Shown here: piece after piece, positions 1 to 5,477 of the stretch
Layout: every line of letters starts with the position of its first letter
How positions within the stretch are numbered: position 1 is the stretch's first letter
Source of the DNA: an uncultured Prevotellaceae bacterium
GTDB taxonomy: Bacteria > Bacteroidota > Bacteroidia > Bacteroidales > Bacteroidaceae
Direction: 5' to 3'
DNA: 16,026 nt
NCBI GenBank assembly: GCA_947306845.1
Contig: CAMZHP010000042.1
Span: forward strand, 1-16,026
The notes under the pieces: generated by a model
Seen by the model: the letters and a program-made list of their open reading frames with translations, nothing else
The model's database searches: none
What the model was told of the DNA's origin: nothing
Made by a program: the position numbers and the translations under genes

Positions 1-12
1 ATTGTAACAGAT

Positions 13-1008
13 ATGAGAAAGTTATTATCCATTTTTATGGTGATGCTCATGGCCATTACAACCCATGCTCAGAACAACTACAAGTTGGGGGATTTCAACC
101 GGGACGGGAGGGTCACTGTTGCTGATGCCATGATGGTGGTAAATGTCATCCTGAATGGTACACCTCCTCTCTTCGCCAGCCAGACGTCCGTCACCATGTT
201 CGCAGATGGCACCATCACGATTGGTATCGTGGACAGGCAAAATGAATACGAAGTCATATCTTCCAACACCAATGTGGTTACGGCGTCGCTCAGCGGTTCG
301 GTCATCACCCTCAATGCTGTGGCCAACGGCGATGCCAAAGTGACTGTCAAGGATATGCAGACCATGAGATTTTTGGAGATACCGGTCCAGGTGGGATATC
401 CGTCATCCCCCTCCTACCTTGCCTGTCCCGATGATCACCATCCGCACTTGATTGACCTCGGTCTGCCCTCTGGTACGAAGTGGGCGTGCTGCAATGTGGA
501 CGGTGACCATCCTGAGAATCAAATTCCCACCAGTTTTGGTGGCTACTACGCCTGGGGTGAGACGGAAACCAAGATAAAGTATAGTTGGAGAAGTTACATC
601 CATTGTGACGGTACCCAAGCAACCTACCACGACCTCGGCAGTGATATCGCCGGCACGCAGTACGACGTGGCCCATGTGAAATGGGGCGGCTCATGGGTGA
701 TGCCGTCAAAAGAGCAGCAAGACGAATTGATAAACAACTGCACTTCGACTTGGACAGCCCAAAACGGTATTAATGGGAGATTATTCACAGGATCCAATGG
801 TGCCAGCATTTTTTTGCCAGCGGAGGGCTGGCGTAACGAATATGGCCTCGTCTCTATATCGTCAGGCAATTATTGGTCGTCCACGCAGAACACGTCAGGT
901 GCCTACGACCTCTACTTCAATTCAGAAATAGCCCGCTTGAGCGGTGGCGGCCGCTATGTCGGTCAAAGTGTCCGTCCGGTTGTCGGACCTGACAAAAATG
1001 ATAATTGA
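13..1008 (+). CDS. Secreted dockerin-like / Ig-like / FISUMP-type protein, copy A1
   Basis: A 331-residue exported protein of unknown specific function. Residues 1-19 form a signal peptide (basic start, hydrophobic core, cleavage likely after THA). Residues 27-38 form an EF-hand calcium loop of dockerin type (D27, N29, D31, G32, D38), but only one such repeat where classical type I dockerins have two. Residues 55-127 resemble a bacterial Ig-like (BIG2) domain, with the pattern 'SSNTNVVTASLSG'. Residues 144-324 match the FISUMP/'major paralogous domain' style (DLGLPSGTKWA, YYAWGETET, GGSWVMPSKEQ, YWSST, SVRPV). Such proteins are typically surface or secreted in Bacteroidetes; binding or adhesion is an inference. 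The start is the ATG at 13, which begins the signal peptide. No T9SS C-terminal domain is evident. A paralogue follows after 33 bases, and an identical copy lies at 2817-3812. Confidence 0.85.
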   Translation: MRKLLSIFMVMLMAITTHAQNNYKLGDFNRDGRVTVADAMMVVNVILNGTPPLFASQTSVTMFADGTITIGIVDRQNEYEVISSNTNVVTASLSGSVITLNAVANGDAKVTVKDMQTMRFLEIPVQVGYPSSPSYLACPDDHHPHLIDLGLPSGTKWACCNVDGDHPENQIPTSFGGYYAWGETETKIKYSWRSYIHCDGTQATYHDLGSDIAGTQYDVAHVKWGGSWVMPSKEQQDELINNCTSTWTAQNGINGRLFTGSNGASIFLPAEGWRNEYGLVSISSGNYWSSTQNTSGAYDLYFNSEIARLSGGGRYVGQSVRPVVGPDKNDN

Positions 1009-1041
1009 TAAACTTTGCTGATCATCGAAACTATACCAGAT

Positions 1042-2061
1042 ATGAAAAAGTTATTATCCATTTTTGTGTTGATGCTCATGGCTACCATCATCCATGCACA
1101 GAACTTACAGATCTATCTTTCGGGTGATGCCAACCGGGACGGAAAGGTTACTGTAGCCGATGTGATGATGGAGGTGAATCTCATCCTGAATGGTTACACC
1201 CCTTTCTCTGTCAGTCCGACGGCCGTCTCCATGTTCGTATATGGCACTGCCACGATTGATATCGCGGGCGGCTATGATGAATACGAAGTCATATCATCCA
1301 ACCCCGGTGTGGTTACGGCGACGCTCAACGGTTCGGTTGTCACTCTCACTGGCCTGACCATCGGCGAGGCCAAGGTGACCATTAAGGATGTGCTGACTAT
1401 GAGGTTTGTAGAGGTTCTGGTCATGGTGGAATGTTATTCATCATCTCCATCTTATCGCGCCTGCCCCGACGACCATCACCCACACCTGATTGACCTTGGG
1501 CTGCCCTCCGGCACGAAGTGGGCATGTTGCAACATGGATACGGACTTTCCTGAGTATCAAAGTCCTACCAACTATGGCGGCTACTACGCCTGGGGCGAGA
1601 CAGAGACGAAAAGAACGCCGAGTTGGAACTATGACTGGAGAACATACATTCATTGTGACGACGGCTGGCAAGGAGGTTGCCACGACCTCGGCAGCGATAT
1701 CGCCGGTACGGAGTATGATGTGGCCCATGTGAAGTGGGGCGGCTCATGGGTGATGCCGTCAAAAGAGCAGTTAGATGAATTGATAAACAACTGCACCTAC
1801 GAAAGGACGACGGTGGATGGTGTCAATGGAGTAAAGTTCACCAGTAAGACCAATGATGCCAGCATCTTCTTGCCAGCGGCGGGCTACTTTAGAAACACCA
1901 ACCGTTTCAATTTTGGATCAAACGCATACTATTGGTTATCCACACAGTCCTCGTCGAAGTTGTACAACGCCTACTACTTCTTCAGTGATTCGAACGGCAT
2001 GGATACGAAAGAAGACTACCGCTGCTATGGACGAAGTGTCCGCCCGGTAGTTAAAAAATAA
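1042..2061 (+). CDS. Secreted dockerin-like / Ig-like / FISUMP-type protein, copy A2
   Basis: Paralogue of the gene just upstream, 339 residues from the ATG at 1042. I chose this start because it opens a clear signal peptide (MKKLLSIF, cleavage likely after IHA); an in-frame TTG at 1015 would add nine residues ahead of it. A single dockerin-like EF-hand loop lies at residues 29-40 (D29, N31, D33, D40), an Ig-like segment at about 58-130, and a FISUMP-type domain at about 147-337 (DLGLPSGTKWA, GGSWVMPSKEQ, RSVRPV). It differs from its neighbour mainly at residues 190-212, 252-270 and 281-330, while signal peptide and core motifs are nearly the same. Only 33 bases separate the two genes and I see no good promoter between them, so they are probably co-transcribed. 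An identical copy lies at 3846-4865. Exact function is unknown. Confidence 0.85.
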   Translation: MKKLLSIFVLMLMATIIHAQNLQIYLSGDANRDGKVTVADVMMEVNLILNGYTPFSVSPTAVSMFVYGTATIDIAGGYDEYEVISSNPGVVTATLNGSVVTLTGLTIGEAKVTIKDVLTMRFVEVLVMVECYSSSPSYRACPDDHHPHLIDLGLPSGTKWACCNMDTDFPEYQSPTNYGGYYAWGETETKRTPSWNYDWRTYIHCDDGWQGGCHDLGSDIAGTEYDVAHVKWGGSWVMPSKEQLDELINNCTYERTTVDGVNGVKFTSKTNDASIFLPAAGYFRNTNRFNFGSNAYYWLSTQSSSKLYNAYYFFSDSNGMDTKEDYRCYGRSVRPVVKK

Positions 2062-2415
2062 ATGTATCTCAAGGCTTTCAAGATTTTTCAACATAGAGTT
2101 ACAGAGGTACAGAGATTAAAGAATTAATGGGATATTATATGGTAATTATATGTTCATTCTGATTCCGCAAGTTGATACTTGTCAGAAAAGGAGAGAAGAT
2201 CAAAAACCGCTCCGCTTAGGAAAAAAGAAGAAAAACATTTTGGATGACATTCGGCAAACGCTGAAGCTTGCGATTTTTTTAAGTAGCGAGAGCAGAGCGA
2301 TGCTTTGCATCAGTTATGCCGAGTCACGACAAAAAATCAGCGAAGCTAAAAAACGCCAAGGCGTTCGTAAAAAAGGTAAAAAAAGAGTCCTCTATGTAGG
2401 GTCAACGCCCCCCAA

Positions 2416-2437
2416 CCCCCTCTAATCTTAGAGGGGG
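2416..2437. terminator. Strong 9-bp stem-loop, left copy
   Basis: CCCCCTCTA and TAGAGGGGG form a perfect 9-bp stem around the loop ATCT. There is no T-run on either side, so it is not a canonical intrinsic terminator. It lies 355 bases after the end of the upstream gene pair and could stop transcription or protect the 3' end of the message. The same hairpin recurs at 5220-5241 because it lies within the duplication. Confidence 0.4.
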
Positions 2438-2440
2438 AGC

Positions 2441-2555
2441 CTGATTACTCCTGCTTCAGACGGCTGATTACTCTTGTTTCAGATGGTTGATTACTCCTGC
2501 TTCAGATGCCTGATTACTCTTGTTTCAGATGGTTGATTACTCTTGTTTCAGATAA
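2441..2555 (+). repeat. 23-bp tandem repeat, five units
   Basis: Five consecutive 23-bp units starting at 2441, 2464, 2487, 2510 and 2533, each of the form (C/T)TGATTACTC(C/T)TG(C/T)TTCAGA plus three bases. Units alternate between a 'cctgc' and a 'cttgt' variant. The array is followed by CAGGAGTAAT at 2561-2570, the reverse complement of part of a unit, so array and cap can fold back on each other. The equivalent array in the other copy (5244) has only three, more degenerate, units. No spacers are present, so this is not CRISPR. Confidence 0.85.
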
Positions 2556-2578
2556 GTAATCAGGAGTAATGCTTTAAT

Positions 2579-2705
2579 AATCTCTGTACCTTTGTATCTC
2601 TGTGTTGGAAAATAATTTGTGAAAAATTCGTGGTTATTCGTGTGAAAGTTCTTTTTGTCAAATAATTATCATGTAATGTCCCACTTAATTTTCCATTAAT
2701 TCTGA
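2579..2705 (+). repeat. Intergenic repeat family, copy 1
   Basis: Three parts in order: a CTCTGTACCTTTGTATCTCT segment ending GTGTTG (2579-2607), a run of degenerate ATTCGTGG-like words (2617-2645), and CCATTAATTCTGAA (2692-2705). Related sequences in the same order occur at 5336-5409, lacking the ATTCGTG words, and at 15592-15748. In the first two cases the element ends just upstream of a predicted promoter. Non-coding; function unknown. Confidence 0.65.
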
Positions 2706-2711
2706 AACACT

Positions 2712-2743
2712 ATTGGAACTATCATGGAAAAATGCTATATTTG
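2712..2743 (+). promoter_or_regulatory. Bacteroidetes-type promoter for 2817-4865 gene pair
   Basis: TATATTTG at 2736-2743 matches the Bacteroidetes -7 consensus TAnnTTTG exactly. ATTG at 2712-2715 fits the -33 element (TTTG) with a 20-base spacer. Transcription would begin near 2749-2751, giving a leader of about 65 bases before the ATG at 2817. This placement also rules out the longer in-frame start at 2724, which lies within the promoter. The matching promoter for the left gene pair would lie before the window. Confidence 0.75.
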
Positions 2744-2816
2744 CACAATTCTAGGCATCTCAATGATGCCTGATAACTTCGCTGAAACCAAAACGATAAC
2801 TACAATTGTAACAGAT

Positions 2817-3812
2817 ATGAGAAAGTTATTATCCATTTTTATGGTGATGCTCATGGCCATTACAACCCATGCTCAGAACAACTACAAGTTGGGGGATTTC
2901 AACCGGGACGGGAGGGTCACTGTTGCTGATGCCATGATGGTGGTAAATGTCATCCTGAATGGTACACCTCCTCTCTTCGCCAGCCAGACGTCCGTCACCA
3001 TGTTCGCAGATGGCACCATCACGATTGGTATCGTGGACAGGCAAAATGAATACGAAGTCATATCTTCCAACACCAATGTGGTTACGGCGTCGCTCAGCGG
3101 TTCGGTCATCACCCTCAATGCTGTGGCCAACGGCGATGCCAAAGTGACTGTCAAGGATATGCAGACCATGAGATTTTTGGAGATACCGGTCCAGGTGGGA
3201 TATCCGTCATCCCCCTCCTACCTTGCCTGTCCCGATGATCACCATCCGCACTTGATTGACCTCGGTCTGCCCTCTGGTACGAAGTGGGCGTGCTGCAATG
3301 TGGACGGTGACCATCCTGAGAATCAAATTCCCACCAGTTTTGGTGGCTACTACGCCTGGGGTGAGACGGAAACCAAGATAAAGTATAGTTGGAGAAGTTA
3401 CATCCATTGTGACGGTACCCAAGCAACCTACCACGACCTCGGCAGTGATATCGCCGGCACGCAGTACGACGTGGCCCATGTGAAATGGGGCGGCTCATGG
3501 GTGATGCCGTCAAAAGAGCAGCAAGACGAATTGATAAACAACTGCACTTCGACTTGGACAGCCCAAAACGGTATTAATGGGAGATTATTCACAGGATCCA
3601 ATGGTGCCAGCATTTTTTTGCCAGCGGAGGGCTGGCGTAACGAATATGGCCTCGTCTCTATATCGTCAGGCAATTATTGGTCGTCCACGCAGAACACGTC
3701 AGGTGCCTACGACCTCTACTTCAATTCAGAAATAGCCCGCTTGAGCGGTGGCGGCCGCTATGTCGGTCAAAGTGTCCGTCCGGTTGTCGGACCTGACAAA
3801 AATGATAATTGA
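2817..3812 (+). CDS. Secreted dockerin-like / Ig-like / FISUMP-type protein, copy B1
   Basis: Identical in sequence to the protein encoded at 13-1008: 331 residues with signal peptide 1-19, one dockerin-like EF-hand loop at 27-38, an Ig-like segment and a C-terminal FISUMP-type domain. Here the upstream region is visible. An in-frame ATG at 2724 would add 31 residues (MEKCYICTIL...), but it lies inside the predicted promoter and would bury the signal peptide, so I take the ATG at 2817. The reading frame is intact, as expected for a recent or maintained duplicate. It is probably co-transcribed with the gene at 3846. The function is unknown beyond export and probable calcium or ligand binding inferred from the domains. 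Confidence 0.87.
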   Translation: MRKLLSIFMVMLMAITTHAQNNYKLGDFNRDGRVTVADAMMVVNVILNGTPPLFASQTSVTMFADGTITIGIVDRQNEYEVISSNTNVVTASLSGSVITLNAVANGDAKVTVKDMQTMRFLEIPVQVGYPSSPSYLACPDDHHPHLIDLGLPSGTKWACCNVDGDHPENQIPTSFGGYYAWGETETKIKYSWRSYIHCDGTQATYHDLGSDIAGTQYDVAHVKWGGSWVMPSKEQQDELINNCTSTWTAQNGINGRLFTGSNGASIFLPAEGWRNEYGLVSISSGNYWSSTQNTSGAYDLYFNSEIARLSGGGRYVGQSVRPVVGPDKNDN

Positions 3813-3845
3813 TAAACTTTGCTGATCATCGAAACTATACCAGAT

Positions 3846-4865
3846 ATGAAAAAGTTATTATCCATTTTTGTGTTGATGCTCATGGCTACCATCATCCATG
3901 CACAGAACTTACAGATCTATCTTTCGGGTGATGCCAACCGGGACGGAAAGGTTACTGTAGCCGATGTGATGATGGAGGTGAATCTCATCCTGAATGGTTA
4001 CACCCCTTTCTCTGTCAGTCCGACGGCCGTCTCCATGTTCGTATATGGCACTGCCACGATTGATATCGCGGGCGGCTATGATGAATACGAAGTCATATCA
4101 TCCAACCCCGGTGTGGTTACGGCGACGCTCAACGGTTCGGTTGTCACTCTCACTGGCCTGACCATCGGCGAGGCCAAGGTGACCATTAAGGATGTGCTGA
4201 CTATGAGGTTTGTAGAGGTTCTGGTCATGGTGGAATGTTATTCATCATCTCCATCTTATCGCGCCTGCCCCGACGACCATCACCCACACCTGATTGACCT
4301 TGGGCTGCCCTCCGGCACGAAGTGGGCATGTTGCAACATGGATACGGACTTTCCTGAGTATCAAAGTCCTACCAACTATGGCGGCTACTACGCCTGGGGC
4401 GAGACAGAGACGAAAAGAACGCCGAGTTGGAACTATGACTGGAGAACATACATTCATTGTGACGACGGCTGGCAAGGAGGTTGCCACGACCTCGGCAGCG
4501 ATATCGCCGGTACGGAGTATGATGTGGCCCATGTGAAGTGGGGCGGCTCATGGGTGATGCCGTCAAAAGAGCAGTTAGATGAATTGATAAACAACTGCAC
4601 CTACGAAAGGACGACGGTGGATGGTGTCAATGGAGTAAAGTTCACCAGTAAGACCAATGATGCCAGCATCTTCTTGCCAGCGGCGGGCTACTTTAGAAAC
4701 ACCAACCGTTTCAATTTTGGATCAAACGCATACTATTGGTTATCCACACAGTCCTCGTCGAAGTTGTACAACGCCTACTACTTCTTCAGTGATTCGAACG
4801 GCATGGATACGAAAGAAGACTACCGCTGCTATGGACGAAGTGTCCGCCCGGTAGTTAAAAAATAA
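3846..4865 (+). CDS. Secreted dockerin-like / Ig-like / FISUMP-type protein, copy B2
   Basis: Identical to the protein at 1042-2061 (339 residues): signal peptide, single EF-hand loop at 29-40, Ig-like segment, FISUMP-type domain ending RSVRPVVKK. It follows copy B1 after 33 bases without a convincing separate promoter, so the two are likely one transcription unit driven from 2712-2743. The duplicated locus thus carries four genes of one family. That pattern fits either increased dosage or a paralogue array feeding recombination; the sequence cannot distinguish them. Confidence 0.87.
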   Translation: MKKLLSIFVLMLMATIIHAQNLQIYLSGDANRDGKVTVADVMMEVNLILNGYTPFSVSPTAVSMFVYGTATIDIAGGYDEYEVISSNPGVVTATLNGSVVTLTGLTIGEAKVTIKDVLTMRFVEVLVMVECYSSSPSYRACPDDHHPHLIDLGLPSGTKWACCNMDTDFPEYQSPTNYGGYYAWGETETKRTPSWNYDWRTYIHCDDGWQGGCHDLGSDIAGTEYDVAHVKWGGSWVMPSKEQLDELINNCTYERTTVDGVNGVKFTSKTNDASIFLPAAGYFRNTNRFNFGSNAYYWLSTQSSSKLYNAYYFFSDSNGMDTKEDYRCYGRSVRPVVKK

Positions 4866-5219
4866 ATGTATCTCAAGGCTTTCAAGATTTTTCAACATAG
4901 AGTTACAGAGGTACAGAGATTAAAGAATTAATGGGATATTATATGGTAATTATATGTTCATTCTGATTCCGCAAGTTGATACTTGTCAGAAAAGGAGAGA
5001 AGATCAAAAACCGCTCCGCTTAGGAAAAAAGAAGAAAAACATTTTGGATGACATTCGGCAAACGCTGAAGCTTGCGATTTTTTTAAGTAGCGAGAGCAGA
5101 GCGATGCTTTGCATCAGTTATGCCGAGTCACGACAAAAAATCAGCGAAGCTAAAAAACGCCAAGGCGTTCGTAAAAAAGGTAAAAAAAGAGTCCTCTATG
5201 TAGGGTCAACGCCCCCCAA

Positions 5220-5241
5220 CCCCCTCTAATCTTAGAGGGGG
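5220..5241. terminator. Strong 9-bp stem-loop, right copy
   Basis: Same CCCCCTCTA/TAGAGGGGG hairpin as at 2416-2437, 355 bases after the end of the second gene pair. It lacks a T-run. It may end the secreted-protein transcript before the ATPase promoter at 5425. Confidence 0.4.
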
Positions 5242-5243
5242 AG

Positions 5244-5311
5244 CCTGATTACTCCTGCTTCAGATGGCTGATTACTCTGGTATAGATAGCTGATTACTCT
5301 GGTTTCAGAAG
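5244..5311 (+). repeat. 23-bp tandem repeat, three degenerate units
   Basis: Units begin at 5244 (23 bases), 5267 (22 bases) and 5289 (23 bases), all starting CTGATTACTC. The first belongs to the perfectly duplicated segment except for its final few bases. The other two carry 'tggta' and 'tggtt' variants not found in the left array. The fall from five units to three shows copy-number variation within one genome. Confidence 0.8.
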
Positions 5312-5335
5312 AGTGATTAGGTGTAATGCTTTAAT

Positions 5336-5409
5336 AATCTCTGTGCCTCTGTAACTTTGTGTTGAAAATTAAAAAACGGCGCATCATGGTGTGCTCCATT
5401 AATTCTGAA
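5336..5409 (+). repeat. Intergenic repeat family, copy 2 (short)
   Basis: Contains the CTCTGTGCCTCTGTAACT segment ending GTGTTG (5336-5364) and CCATTAATTCTGAA (5396-5409), but lacks the ATTCGTGG-like words found between them at 2617-2645. It ends 15 bases before the ATPase promoter. Confidence 0.6.
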
Positions 5410-5424
5410 TTATACAGGCGAAAT

Positions 5425-5455
5425 TTTGAGGGATGAGATATTTTTTATAACTTCG
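5425..5455 (+). promoter_or_regulatory. Promoter of the calcium ATPase gene
   Basis: TTTG at 5425-5428, a 19-base spacer, then TAACTTCG at 5448-5455, which matches seven of eight positions of the Bacteroidetes -7 consensus counting the two free positions. The start codon at 5478 lies 22 bases after the -7 element, so the leader would be short. Confidence 0.65.
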
Positions 5456-5477
5456 CGTCGTATTTCATGACTGTGCG

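Larger units (their letters stand above)
1..2460 (+). repeat. Tandem duplication, left copy
   Basis: This stretch recurs at 2805-5264 with an offset of 2804 bases. I find no difference on reading, and the encoded proteins are identical in both copies. It contains two complete secreted-protein genes and most of a non-coding inverted-repeat module. The left boundary lies outside the window, because the window opens inside the repeat just 12 bases before a start codon. The right boundary is sharp: base 2461 is c where base 5265 is t, and the sequences diverge fully about 15 bases later, inside a 23-bp tandem array. Complete identity over both genes and non-coding DNA means a very recent duplication, ongoing homogenisation, or an assembly artefact. 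Confidence 0.95.
2089..2607. repeat. Non-coding inverted-repeat module, left copy (MITE-like)
   Basis: The 29 bases at 2089-2117 are an imperfect inverted repeat of 2579-2607 (26 of 29 match; core CTCTGTACCT). Between them there is no credible gene. Internal stem-loops include 2265-2279 pairing with 2331-2347, the hairpin GATGC/GCATC at 2299-2311, AACGCC/GGCGTT at 2352-2365, and a strong 9-bp stem at 2416-2437. The module ends in a 23-bp tandem array. Its layout resembles a non-autonomous miniature element, but I cannot see a target-site duplication, so mobility is a hypothesis. It lies downstream of the two secreted-protein genes and may also act as their transcription terminator. Confidence 0.5.
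2805..5264 (+). repeat. Tandem duplication, right copy
   Basis: Second copy of the 2460-base identical segment, in the same orientation as 1-2460. Bases 2461-2804 separate the two identical blocks and carry the end of the 23-bp array, an intergenic repeat and a promoter. The repeating period is therefore 2804 bp even though only 2460 bp can be shown identical within the window. Beyond 5264 the sequence is related to 2461 onward (same repeat families and order) but clearly diverged. Confidence 0.95.
4889..5368. repeat. Non-coding inverted-repeat module, right copy (MITE-like)
   Basis: The inverted repeat is clearer here than in the left copy: 33 bases at 4889-4921 pair with 5336-5368 at 30 of 33 positions (three mismatches). 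The interior up to 5264 is identical to the left copy, including all stem-loops. The remainder has a shorter and more diverged tandem array. The module fills most of the 612-base gap between the secreted-protein pair and the ATPase gene. No transposase or other gene is present inside it. Confidence 0.5.

Noticed and set aside
2150..2425. 91-codon open frame in the non-coding module, repeated at 4954-5229
   Set aside because: Lys/Arg-rich product without motifs; it runs through several hairpins and the 9-bp stem-loop, and its identical repetition is explained by the duplication. I treat it as non-coding.
2441..2555. CRISPR array
   Set aside because: The 23-bp units abut one another without unique spacers, and no cas genes are present.
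2724..2816. Upstream in-frame start adding 31 residues to copy B1
   Set aside because: It overlaps the promoter at 2712-2743 and would place the signal peptide internally.
13..4865. Diversity-generating retroelement target
   Set aside because: FISUMP-like C-termini made this worth considering, but there is no reverse transcriptase or template repeat in the window, and the duplicated copies are identical.
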